A DNA stretch of 64,000 bases from CAZQVA01 sp964596685 (GTDB lineage Bacteria > Chlamydiota > Chlamydiia > Chlamydiales > VFKH01). Positions 51,525 to 60,155 of the stretch are shown in pieces; the first letter of the stretch is position 1; each line of letters opens with the position of its first letter. The notes beneath the pieces are model-generated. The model was not told the DNA's origin. It saw only the letters and a program-made list of their open reading frames with translations, and ran no database searches. Both the position numbers and the translations under genes were made by a program. The stretch lies in the NCBI GenBank assembly GCA_964596685.1, contig CAZQVA010000007.1, positions 14,820 to 78,819 of the forward strand, in the 5' to 3' direction.

Positions 51525-53672
51525 TTGCAAACGCGTATTCGTTTTTTTATTTTTACAGCTCTTTGTGGCACCTTCTTTAGCAGTATATTATATGCACAAA
51601 CCACACCAGAGCAATGGCTTGAAGTGTGTGAAGAGCTCGAATGCTTAGAACGCACGCGTGCTGCCTGCCTTCCGCCCCCCACTCTTTATAATTACTATGG
51701 GCAAATTGGCTACTTTCAAATGCCAAGTGCGCGTTGTAAAGAAGAGGGCACGGGTGCAATTGGGTTCTCTCTTGTCGATCCTTATGACAATTATTATGCC
51801 AGTTTTCAACTCTTTCGTTTTTTAGAACTCTCAGGTATTTATCGCGTTTTTACGGGGATTGAAGATTTAAATTTGAGCAAATTTGGCTTTGGGGATTTTT
51901 CGGACAAGGGTGTGAATGCTAAATTTACTCTTTTACATGCCCAGGATACTGATTATCGCTTTCCCAGTATTGCTATAGGTGTTGATGACTTCCTAGGATC
52001 GTGCGGTTTTTATGCCTGGTATATTGTGGCTACGCAAGTCCTTCCCAAATACAATTTAGAACTTAGCTTGGGATATGGAATTGAAAGAATGCGCGGTCTC
52101 TTTGGTGGAATCGCCTTTTCTCCCTTTGCTCGTTCTAAAGACCCCGTCCATAAAGGACTGACATTAACAGCTGAATATGACTGTATCGATTATAGCGATC
52201 CCGACTCAGAACCACACCCCGATGGTAGAACTCAAAAGTCCAAAATTAATTGGGGTTTTCAATACCAGCTTGGTCCTTATCTACAACTAACGGCGAGTCG
52301 ATTGAGGGGGGAGACCTGGGCAGGAGGTGCAACATTTAACTACAATATCGGAAAGACAACAGGTCTCTTTCCAAAATTTATGGATCCCCCTCTCTACTCT
52401 ACACCGATTGACCATGATCCGATGGGAGAATATCGATCGTTGCGTGCCGTAGTTTGTCAGATGGGTTTTACCTTTGATGACCAGGGGTTTACCCTCTTAG
52501 AAGCTGCCTATTATCCTGCATGCGATGTCTTACGTTTGTATGTTTCAAATGATACTTATCTCAAAGAATGTGTCGTCCATGAACGCATCGTTGCCATCTT
52601 AACAGCTTTAATTCCTCAAAATCTTCATCGCATCGATATCGTTATCGTTGCTGAAAGTATTCCATGCCAGGAATATCATTTTCGTCATAGTGATCTAATA
52701 CGTTATGCAAAAGGATTGATCAGCCCCTGTGAACTAGCCATTCTATCGCGCCTGCGCGAAGTGCCGGGATCAATCAACCACAAGTGTGTTCCCCTGTACA
52801 AAAACAATGATGTACTGATCGACTGGATCGCTCGTCCACGTTTGCGCACATTTTTTGGTAGCTCTACAGGGAAACTGAAATATGCCATCGATTTAATTGC
52901 GTGTTTTGAGGGATATTTTGGACCAAAAATCTATTACGAACTTGTTCCCGGCTATACTCCCCTTTCAAATACGCAATCACTCGGCAGCTTTGACATCCTC
53001 AATCCTTCTCAATTACTCAACGTCAATTCCGATCGGATTCTTTATTACCAAGCGCGCAATATACGCCTAGAGCAGGGTTTTGTTCAGCGCGCCTGGAATT
53101 TAGGCAAGGGATTCTATCAACGCTTTGGCCTTGGTTTTTTTGATATTGCCTATGCTGGCGTCGCTGCAGAATGGCTCTACTACCCTTTGCACTCCACATG
53201 GGCCGTCGGTCTGGAAGGCGCCCTCTTGCGTAAACGTAATTACTGTGGTTTTGGCTTCCAGGATAAAATTAGAAGATATAGCGGTTACGTTGCAGAATAT
53301 GTCCCTTATGTTGCGCTCTTTCAAGGCTTCCTCAATGTCTGGTGGAACCCTGAGCACTTCCCAATCGCCGTAAAATGGAGCCTCGGGCAATTTTTAGCGC
53401 GCGATATTGGATTAAAAACAGAGGTATTTCGTATCTTTGAAAACGGTCTGCGCCTATCGTTATGGTATACTGTTACCAATGGGCATGATGTCATCAACGG
53501 ATCTGTCTACTATGATAAAGGAATTTCTTTTTCCATCCCTCTCGATATCTTCCTTCCAAAATCCACACATACACGTCTTGGCTACGGGATGAGCGCATGG
53601 CTACGCGATGTCGGCTACTGTATTGAAGCGGGGCGTCCTCTCTATACAACACTTTCCGAAGAGCGCAACTAA
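51525..53672 (+). CDS. YjbH-family outer-membrane beta-barrel protein
   Basis: 715-residue exported protein of the YjbH (DUF940) family, in which E. coli YjbH is tied to exopolysaccharide production. Translation must start at TTG 51525, because an in-frame stop lies just upstream and the next residues form a signal peptide (ending SILYAQ). The diagnostic first barrel part reads GYFQMPSARCKEEGTGAIGF, then YDNYYASFQLF and IAIGVDDFLG. The C-terminal region is aromatic/strand-rich. Its role in an intracellular bacterium is unclear. Confidence 0.72.
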   Translation: MQTRIRFFIFTALCGTFFSSILYAQTTPEQWLEVCEELECLERTRAACLPPPTLYNYYGQIGYFQMPSARCKEEGTGAIGFSLVDPYDNYYASFQLFRFLELSGIYRVFTGIEDLNLSKFGFGDFSDKGVNAKFTLLHAQDTDYRFPSIAIGVDDFLGSCGFYAWYIVATQVLPKYNLELSLGYGIERMRGLFGGIAFSPFARSKDPVHKGLTLTAEYDCIDYSDPDSEPHPDGRTQKSKINWGFQYQLGPYLQLTASRLRGETWAGGATFNYNIGKTTGLFPKFMDPPLYSTPIDHDPMGEYRSLRAVVCQMGFTFDDQGFTLLEAAYYPACDVLRLYVSNDTYLKECVVHERIVAILTALIPQNLHRIDIVIVAESIPCQEYHFRHSDLIRYAKGLISPCELAILSRLREVPGSINHKCVPLYKNNDVLIDWIARPRLRTFFGSSTGKLKYAIDLIACFEGYFGPKIYYELVPGYTPLSNTQSLGSFDILNPSQLLNVNSDRILYYQARNIRLEQGFVQRAWNLGKGFYQRFGLGFFDIAYAGVAAEWLYYPLHSTWAVGLEGALLRKRNYCGFGFQDKIRRYSGYVAEYVPYVALFQGFLNVWWNPEHFPIAVKWSLGQFLARDIGLKTEVFRIFENGLRLSLWYTVTNGHDVINGSVYYDKGISFSIPLDIFLPKSTHTRLGYGMSAWLRDVGYCIEAGRPLYTTLSEERN

Positions 53673-53675
53673 AGA

Positions 53676-53980
53676 GTGTCATTCAAAGTGTTAGGAGGGG
53701 TGAGAAAAACTAGGGACTCGTATTCTTCTAATACCCACTCCGCTCCTCATTAATTCTCATGCAGCATAAAGCGCAACAGCTTATATGCCCTCTGTATGCT
53801 CTGTGAGCTCTGTGGTTAAAAAAATAATACAAGTTAAAATAAAAATATCTACCACAGAGCCCACAGAGCACACAGAGGGGGAAAATAAGGGTTTTTTGGC
53901 AGAAGGTTATCTGCTGAATCCTTAAGAAGGGCTCCCATTCTAGCTCTGAATAGTTAACTAACACTTTGAATTACACCCCC
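53676..53980 (+). repeat. R2 palindromic element, copy 3
   Basis: About 305 bp; the right end is TTTGAATTACACCCCC and the left end is degenerate (GTGTCATTCAAAGTG). Facing CTCTGTG/CACAGAG arms lie at about 53786-53818 and 53852-53880. It is in the same orientation as copy 2 and shares its GCAGAAGGTTRTC stretch. It begins 3 bp after the upstream stop codon, the same position relative to a gene end as copy 2. Confidence 0.72.
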
Positions 53981-54047
53981 GACTAAACGTGCAGTTGATT
54001 TAAAATCGAACTCACGCTAAAAAAAGCAACTAGGGAAGGAGGAAAAA

Positions 54048-54234
54048 ATGGCTATAGAAGAAGGTAAACAAAAAAAGTACCGAAGAAGCTTTTGAAAGGA
54101 AAAAAAGAGCTAAGCACGACACGCGGGGGGGAATCCAGCATATTCACCGGGCATGGACTCGGGCCAATCCAGGACCCATCGCCAGGTTTTCAAAACTTGC
54201 CTGGAATCTAATTCAAACCCACGCTGGAATATAG
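54048..54234 (+). pseudogene. short ORF with a frameshift at an A7 run (about 61 residues)
   Basis: A very strong ribosome-binding site (GGAAGGAGG) precedes ATG 54048. The first frame gives MAIEEGKQKKYRRSF then a stop. If the A7 run at 54070-54076 is read one base short, the frame continues KSTEEAFERKKRAKHD through TRANPGPIARFSKLAWNL to a stop at 54232-54234. The product would be a small basic protein that I do not recognise. This could be a decayed gene, a sequencing error, or a slippage site. It lies between R2 and the groE promoter. Confidence 0.4.
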
Positions 54235-54346
54235 GAGACCATGATCCTGAAAGTGGTCGGCCTTCGGACGCTATGAAGGTATTTGTGCAATAATGCCTTT
54301 CTCTATGTGGTTATTTTCAGTGCTGTAAAAGATTTTCACATGAAAT

Positions 54347-54373
54347 TAAGCACTCAAGCAAGCTATCTGCTAA
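54347..54373. promoter_or_regulatory. CIRCE-like HrcA operator upstream of groES
   Basis: TAAGCACTC, exactly nine spacer bases, then ATCTGCTAA. The left half matches the CIRCE consensus TTAGCACTC at 8 of 9 bases, and the right half (GAGTGCTAA) at 6 of 9, with the conserved TGCTAA end. It lies 18 bp upstream of the sigma70-type promoter of groES. Confidence 0.6.
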
Positions 54374-54390
54374 AAAATCACTCGCTACGA

Positions 54391-54419
54391 TTGACACAAT
54401 TTGAGTATTTCCCTACAAT
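54391..54419 (+). promoter_or_regulatory. sigma70-type promoter of groESL
   Basis: TTGACA, 17-base spacer, TACAAT. The -35 is perfect and the -10 has one mismatch (TATAAT). The groES ATG is about 120 bp downstream. Confidence 0.65.
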
Positions 54420-54541
54420 TGCCCTCTCAAAAGATGAATTTGGATAACAACTTTAAATCGGCCTTTGGTGCGTGTAAACATGCATCAGTATTTTAAAGAT
54501 CCTAAGTGCACGTTTTAAATATCAATCAGGAGATAAAAGAT

Positions 54542-54829
54542 ATGACATCGATAAAACCTTTAAGCAATCGTGTTTTGGTTAAACGCAGCGAAGCAAAAAC
54601 GACAAAAGGCGGTATTTTACTCCCTGATGCCGCACAAGAAAAGCCAAAGGAAGGCTCTATTGTTGCAGTAGGTCCTGGCAAAATTGATGACCAAGGTCAA
54701 CTACACGCCCTTACAGTAAAAGTTGGCGATAAAGTCCTTTTTGGTGCCTATGCAGGAACAGACGTAAAACTTAACGACGAAGAATATTTGATTATGTCTG
54801 AAGATGATATTCTGGGCATTTTGAACTAA
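54542..54829 (+). CDS. groES: co-chaperonin GroES
   Basis: Lid of the GroEL chamber. The start at ATG 54542 (MTSIKPLSNRVLVKR) is chosen because CAGGAGATAAAAGAT precedes it; an upstream GTG frame is possible. It has 95 residues, with the mobile loop AKTTKGGILLPDAAQEKP and a C-terminal ILGIL. groEL follows after 21 bp. Confidence 0.97.
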   Translation: MTSIKPLSNRVLVKRSEAKTTKGGILLPDAAQEKPKEGSIVAVGPGKIDDQGQLHALTVKVGDKVLFGAYAGTDVKLNDEEYLIMSEDDILGILN

Positions 54830-54850
54830 TTTTAAGGAATCAAAAAAGTT

Positions 54851-56512
54851 ATGGCTACAAAGTTACTGCAATTTGACCAAGAGGCACTTAACTCATTAGT
54901 GCATGGAGTGCGCAAGCTCGCCAAAGCTGTGATCGTAACGCTCGGCCCAAAAGGGCGCAATGTGGTCATTAAGCGAGGGGCTGCGGCACCTCTTTCCACG
55001 AAAGACGGCGTCACTGTTGCCAAAGAGATCTCTCTCAAAGATAAATTCGAAAATATGGGCGCGCAACTCGTAAAAGAAGTTGCTTCCAAGACTGCCGATG
55101 TCGCTGGTGATGGCACAACCACAGCTATTGTTCTCGCCCAGGCTATTTTTACTGAGGGAGTCAAACATGTGGCAGCCGGTATTAACCCCATGAGCTTGAA
55201 GCGTGGTATTGATCGCGCTGTTGATGCGATGCTGACTGCTTTAACAGAAATTTCACAACCGGTCAAAAGCTCTCAGGAAATTTTACAAATCGCGACTATT
55301 TCCGCCAATAATGACCTCACGATTGGACGCATTATTGCCGATGCCATGGAAAAGGTAGGCAAAGATGGTGTGATCACTGTAGGAGAGGCAAAGGGACTAG
55401 AAACTGAATTAGATGTTGTTGAAGGTTTGCAATTTGATAAAGGCTACCTGTCTCCCTATTTTGTGACAAATCAAGAAAAAATGAGTGTTGAGCTCGACAA
55501 TTGCCTTGTTCTTCTTTGCGATAAGAAAATCTCAAATGTTAAAGATCTCGTCCCTATTCTAGAAAAAGTCATGGAAAAGGGAGCTCGCCCATTTTTGATC
55601 ATCGCAGATGATGTCGATGGCGAAGCACTTTCAACGCTCGTGTTGAATAAGTTACAAGGCGGACTGCCTTTGTGCTGTGTCAAAGCACCAGGCTTTGGCG
55701 ATCAAAGAAAGGCCTTCTTACAAGACATCGCTATTCTTACAGGGGCCACTGTTATCTCTGATGAGGTAGGCCTACATTTAGAAGATGCTGATCTAGCTGC
55801 ACTCGGCGGCGTTAAAAAAGTAAAAGTGACTAAAGAAACAACTACGCTTGTTGAAGGGGGCGGTCAGAAGAAGCATATTGAAGCGCGAGCGGCACAAATC
55901 CGTCAAGAGCTTGCTAATAGCACTTCTTCATTTGATCGCGAAAAACTAGAAAAACGTCTTGCAAATATTGCTGGAGGCGTGGCTGTCATCAATCTTGGAG
56001 CAGCTTCTGAAACAGAACTCAACGAGAAAAAAGCACGCGTAGAAGATGCATTACATGCAACACGCGCAGCGGTTGCTGGAGGCATTGTTCCTGGAGGCGG
56101 CGTCGCTCTTTTACGAGCAGCAAGAACATTGGATCACTTAAAGGGCTCTCAGGACGAACTCGTGGGAATTCAGCTCATTAAACAAGCTGCTTTCACGCCT
56201 GCTGCCGCCATTGCAGAAAACTGCGGTAAACGTGGCGCATTAATTGCTGAGAAAATCTTCGAACAAGAGGATGCATGGGGCTACAATGGGATGCACGATC
56301 GCTTTGAGGATCTTATTGAAGCAGGCGTCACCGATCCGGTTCTCGTGACAAAGAGTGCGCTAGCGCACGCAGCATCTATTGCAGGATTATTATTGACCAC
56401 TGCAGCCATGATCACAGAAAAACCACAGCCAAAAAGTGCTTCACCAGCGCCTGACATGGGTGGCATGGGCGGTATGGGTGGTATGGGTGGCATGGGCGAT
56501 ATGATGATGTAA
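54851..56512 (+). CDS. groEL: chaperonin GroEL
   Basis: 60-kDa chaperonin, 553 residues. The ATP-binding signature VAGDGTTTAIVLAQAIF is near residue 85, with AGGIVPGGGVALLRA in the C-terminal equatorial domain and a tail of GGM repeats ending MGDMMM. Chlamydiae carry several groEL paralogues; linkage to groES identifies this as the operon copy. Confidence 0.97.
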   Translation: MATKLLQFDQEALNSLVHGVRKLAKAVIVTLGPKGRNVVIKRGAAAPLSTKDGVTVAKEISLKDKFENMGAQLVKEVASKTADVAGDGTTTAIVLAQAIFTEGVKHVAAGINPMSLKRGIDRAVDAMLTALTEISQPVKSSQEILQIATISANNDLTIGRIIADAMEKVGKDGVITVGEAKGLETELDVVEGLQFDKGYLSPYFVTNQEKMSVELDNCLVLLCDKKISNVKDLVPILEKVMEKGARPFLIIADDVDGEALSTLVLNKLQGGLPLCCVKAPGFGDQRKAFLQDIAILTGATVISDEVGLHLEDADLAALGGVKKVKVTKETTTLVEGGGQKKHIEARAAQIRQELANSTSSFDREKLEKRLANIAGGVAVINLGAASETELNEKKARVEDALHATRAAVAGGIVPGGGVALLRAARTLDHLKGSQDELVGIQLIKQAAFTPAAAIAENCGKRGALIAEKIFEQEDAWGYNGMHDRFEDLIEAGVTDPVLVTKSALAHAASIAGLLLTTAAMITEKPQPKSASPAPDMGGMGGMGGMGGMGDMMM

Positions 56513-56534
56513 CGAAATTAAAATCGTCACCTCA

Positions 56535-56577
56535 TAAAAAAGGCCACTATCTACAGATGATCTGCTGATAGTGGCCT
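56535..56577 (-). terminator. terminator between groEL and the hctA-like gene
   Basis: Stem AGGCCACTATC/GATAGTGGCCT (56541-56577) with AAAAAA on its left, giving a U run for minus-strand transcripts of the convergent hctA-like gene. It may also help end groEL transcripts. Confidence 0.65.
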
Positions 56578-56620
56578 GTCGCTGCGCATTTCTATGCAGC
56601 TTTTTCAACTTTAAAAGAAA

Positions 56621-56845
56621 TTACTTCTTTTTTCCGTGCTTTGTATCAGCACTTTTCTTATCTTTCAGTTTCTTTTCTTCTGCGATAGACTCTTTACGGT
56701 ACACTTTCGCTAATTTTTCAAGCTTAATTGTGCCTGTACGTACGCGCTGAGCAGCCGCTTTATTGTGGTGTTCAGCTTTTTGTAAGTCGATCGTGAGGTG
56801 TTCTAACAACTCGCGAATTCCATGAATTGTTGACTTCAATGACAT
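56621..56845 (-). CDS. hctA: Hc1-like histone H1-type nucleoid protein
   Basis: DNA-condensing nucleoid protein of the chlamydial histone-like Hc1 family. The N-terminal part (MSLKSTIHGIRELLEHLTID, then NKAAAQRVRTGTIKLEKLAK and VYRKESI) corresponds to the conserved domain of Chlamydia Hc1. The protein ends after only 74 residues with a short lysine tail (KDKKSADTKHGKKK). The Chlamydia protein is about 125 residues with a long alanine/lysine-rich tail. AGGAG precedes the ATG. Hc1 compacts DNA in elementary bodies; the short tail may reduce DNA binding. Confidence 0.85.
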   Translation of the reverse strand: MSLKSTIHGIRELLEHLTIDLQKAEHHNKAAAQRVRTGTIKLEKLAKVYRKESIAEEKKLKDKKSADTKHGKKK

Positions 56846-56968
56846 GTTTTTTTTCTCCTAAAAACTATAACGTAGCTCATAGAGCTTATAAGTATGGCGA
56901 CAAAACTAGTGATAACGCCTTTGAAAATATTGTGCAACAATTTCTTCATTACTCTATAATCTTAAGCT

Positions 56969-59900
56969 ATGTCATTTTCTGAATCTAATGCACAAGAAAC
57001 GCGTTTTGCCACTATTGAAAAGCGCATTTTACAATTTTGGCGTGAAAAAAAATGCTTTGAAAAATCTTTAGAGCTGCGCCAGCACGCTCCTTTATTTTCA
57101 TTTTACGATGGGCCCCCTTTTGCAACGGGATTGCCTCACTATGGACATCTTTTGGCCGGCACAATCAAAGATGTCATTCCGCGCTATAAAACAATGCAAG
57201 GCTATTATGTTCCTAGACGTTTTGGATGGGATTGTCACGGCGTCCCCATCGAATATGAAATTGAGAAGACATTAGGCATTTCAGGTCCTCAAGCAATCGA
57301 AGCTTTGGGTATTAAAAAATTCAATCAAGAATGCCGCAATATTGTTCTTCGATATACTGAAGAATGGAAAGAACGCGTTGCTCGCATGGGCCGCTGGGTT
57401 GATTTTAATAATCCCTATCACACCATGGATCTTAACTTCATGGAATCGGTATGGTGGGTATTTAAACAGTTATTTGACAAAGGGTTGGTCTATGAAGGGC
57501 ATAAAGTCATGCCTTTTTCTACAGCACTAGGCACACCTCTCTCTAATTTTGAAGCAAGTAGCCACTACCAAGAAGTCCAGGACCCTGCAGTCACAGTAGC
57601 TTTCAAACTCATCGATGAAGATGCTGCTATTCTTGCATGGACCACTACTCCATGGACTTTACCCTCTAACCTAGCATTGATGGTATGCCCCACCTCAACA
57701 TATGCAGAAGTTTCCCTAGAAGGCGTTAACTACATTGTAGCCTCACCACGCCTTCCTGTTGTTTTTAAAGATCTTCCTTACACGGTCATCAGGGAATTTT
57801 CTGGCGCAGAGCTCGTTGGAAAACGCTATCATCCCCTCTTTTCTTTCTTTGCCGATCAGCCGAACGCCTTTCAAGTCATCGAAGAACCTACCGTGTCGAT
57901 GGAAGAAGGGACGGGCATTGTTCATTCTGCACCTGCTTTTGGTGAAGTTGACTTTTATGCCTGCTCACGAGCAAACATTGAACTTGTATGTCCTGTAGAT
58001 AACTCAGGATGTTTCACAGAAAAAGTAGCTCCGTATGCTGGCCTGCACGTTAAAAAGGCGGATAATATCATTATCAAAGCCTTACAAGAAAAAGGCGCGC
58101 TTTTCAAACGAGAGACAATCCATCACCGCGTTCCTTTTTGCTGGCGCTCCGATACCCCACTGATTTATAAAGCAGTTACCACTTGGTTTGTGGCTGTGGA
58201 ACAAATTAAAGAGCGCCTGCTCACTGCAAACGCACAGATACACTGGATCCCTGAACATATCAAGAGTGGCCGCTTCGGGAAATGGCTCGAGAATGCACGC
58301 GACTGGGCCATTAGCCGCAATCGCTATTGGGGAACCCCTATTCCTATTTGGCGCTCTAAAACAGGCCGCCTTCATGTCATCAGCTCAATTGCAGAATTAG
58401 AAGCCCTGACAGGTAAGCCAGTTACTGATTTGCATAGAGATAATATCGATGATCTTACTTTCCATCTCGATAGTGAAGAGATGCGTCGCATTCCAGAAGT
58501 TTTTGACTGTTGGTTTGAGTCGGGTTCTATGCCCTATGCACAAGTGCACTATCCCTTTGAAAATTCCCCGCTCAAAGGTTTTCCAGCAGACTTTATCGCA
58601 GAAGGCGCGGACCAAACGCGCGGATGGTTTTATACTTTGACAGTGCTCGCAGCAGCTTTATTTGATCAGCCTGCTTTTCAAAATGTTATCGTCAATGGCA
58701 TCATTCTTGCCGAGGATGGCAATAAGATGTCAAAACGTCTTAAAAACTATCCCGAACCTGAGCTCGTCATTGAAAAATATGGTGCAGATGCTGTGCGTCT
58801 GTATCTTTTGAATAGCCCTGCTGTACGCGCTGACGACCTACGTTTTTCTGAAAAAGGGGTCGAGCAGCAGTTGCGTCAAGTATTGATTCCCTACTGGAAT
58901 GCTTTAAGTTTTTTTGAAACATATGCACAAATTTATCAATGGAAGTATGCAGGAGCCATTAGTCCACAACATTTAATGGATCGATGGATCCTTGCCCAGA
59001 TGCATCGCATGATCGAGCGCTTTACTACTGCGATCAATGATTATCGCTTGCAAGATGCTATTGAAGAACTACCTCTCTTTATTGATGGATTGACTAACTG
59101 GTATATCCGTCGTTGTCGCGATAGATTCTGGCAAGATGAGGCAACAATTGATCGCCATGAAGCATTTACTACGCTTTATACAGTACTCATTACCTTAGCA
59201 CAGGTAGCAGCTCCCGTTGTTCCCTTCCTGACAGAAGAGATCTACCAGCGCCTCCGTAGGGAGCACGATCCACTTTCTGTTCACCTATGCGATTTTCCGC
59301 GTTGCGATCCATCTTTACGCGATACAGCACTTGAAGAGCAAATGGCACTTGTCAGGCAGGTAGTCAGCATGGGACATGCTTTAAGAAAAGAACATCAGCT
59401 AAAAGTCCGACAGCCGCTAAAAGCCCTCTATATTTCTTGTGCAGATGGCTCCTCTTTGGCGCATCTTGCCCTCCACAAAGCCTTGATAAGTGACGAGTTG
59501 AACCTCAAAGAGGTCCATTTCGAAACCAATGATCGTTTTGTAACCCTAACAGCGAAACCAAATTTCCGTCTCTTGGGTAAGAAAATAGGAGCGAAGATGG
59601 CTCTTGCACAAAAGCGTATTCAGTTGCTTACTGCTGATGAACTCTCTCGTTTTCACGATGAGAAACAATTAGCTCTTACTCTTGAAGATGGCACTGCCCT
59701 TGTATTGACTGAAGAAGATCTTCTCGTGCAACGCGATGTAGCACCTAATATTGTTGCTGTTCACGAACAGGGCATCACGACAGCTTTAGATACTGTCCTC
59801 ACCGAGGAACTATTATTAGAAGGTGTTGCGAGAGAGTTAAAAAATAAAGTCAACCAGATGCGCCGACAGGAAAATCTTCAGGTCACGGACCGCATTCATT

Positions 59901-60070
59901 TGACGCTCGACACCTCTGAGTACGTGAAAAAAGCGGTTCATAATTTTGAAGAGACTTTAAAACATGATCTTCTCATCCATACACTTACCTTTGCGCCAGT
60001 TTCAAATGGCTCAACATGGGATTTAAACGGGCATCCTTGTCACATGAAAATCGTCCTCGTAGCTCAGTAG
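56969..60070 (+). CDS. ileS: isoleucyl-tRNA synthetase
   Basis: Class I synthetase of 1033 residues. The HIGH-type sequence is PFATGLPHYGHLLAGTIKD and the KMSKS-type is GNKMSKRLKNYPEPE. It has an editing domain (TTTPWTLPSNLALMV) and a long C-terminal anticodon region. The YRRGYGYYVPRRFGWDCHGV-like N-terminal part (QGYYVPRRFGWDCHG) is of the eukaryote-like IleRS2 branch. The last 18 bases are also the first 18 of the tRNA-Arg gene. Confidence 0.95.
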   Translation: MSFSESNAQETRFATIEKRILQFWREKKCFEKSLELRQHAPLFSFYDGPPFATGLPHYGHLLAGTIKDVIPRYKTMQGYYVPRRFGWDCHGVPIEYEIEKTLGISGPQAIEALGIKKFNQECRNIVLRYTEEWKERVARMGRWVDFNNPYHTMDLNFMESVWWVFKQLFDKGLVYEGHKVMPFSTALGTPLSNFEASSHYQEVQDPAVTVAFKLIDEDAAILAWTTTPWTLPSNLALMVCPTSTYAEVSLEGVNYIVASPRLPVVFKDLPYTVIREFSGAELVGKRYHPLFSFFADQPNAFQVIEEPTVSMEEGTGIVHSAPAFGEVDFYACSRANIELVCPVDNSGCFTEKVAPYAGLHVKKADNIIIKALQEKGALFKRETIHHRVPFCWRSDTPLIYKAVTTWFVAVEQIKERLLTANAQIHWIPEHIKSGRFGKWLENARDWAISRNRYWGTPIPIWRSKTGRLHVISSIAELEALTGKPVTDLHRDNIDDLTFHLDSEEMRRIPEVFDCWFESGSMPYAQVHYPFENSPLKGFPADFIAEGADQTRGWFYTLTVLAAALFDQPAFQNVIVNGIILAEDGNKMSKRLKNYPEPELVIEKYGADAVRLYLLNSPAVRADDLRFSEKGVEQQLRQVLIPYWNALSFFETYAQIYQWKYAGAISPQHLMDRWILAQMHRMIERFTTAINDYRLQDAIEELPLFIDGLTNWYIRRCRDRFWQDEATIDRHEAFTTLYTVLITLAQVAAPVVPFLTEEIYQRLRREHDPLSVHLCDFPRCDPSLRDTALEEQMALVRQVVSMGHALRKEHQLKVRQPLKALYISCADGSSLAHLALHKALISDELNLKEVHFETNDRFVTLTAKPNFRLLGKKIGAKMALAQKRIQLLTADELSRFHDEKQLALTLEDGTALVLTEEDLLVQRDVAPNIVAVHEQGITTALDTVLTEELLLEGVARELKNKVNQMRRQENLQVTDRIHLTLDTSEYVKKAVHNFEETLKHDLLIHTLTFAPVSNGSTWDLNGHPCHMKIVLVAQ

Positions 60071-60126
60071 GATAGAGCGGTTGCCTCCTAAGCAACAGGT
60101 CGTGCGTTCAATTCGCGCCGAGGACA
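60053..60126 (+). tRNA. tRNA-Arg (anticodon CCT), overlapping the ileS 3' end
   Basis: A 74-base cloverleaf. The acceptor GTCCTCG/CGAGGAC has discriminator A; the D arm is GCTCAGTAGGATAGAGC; the anticodon stem GTTGC/GCAAC has loop CTCCTAA; the T arm is CGTGCGTTCAATTCGCGCC. The ileS stop TAG (60068-60070) lies in the D-arm region, so the tRNA 5' part is also coding sequence. Confidence 0.93.
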
Positions 60127-60155
60127 ATAACCTTCCATAGAAGTCTATTCACAAA

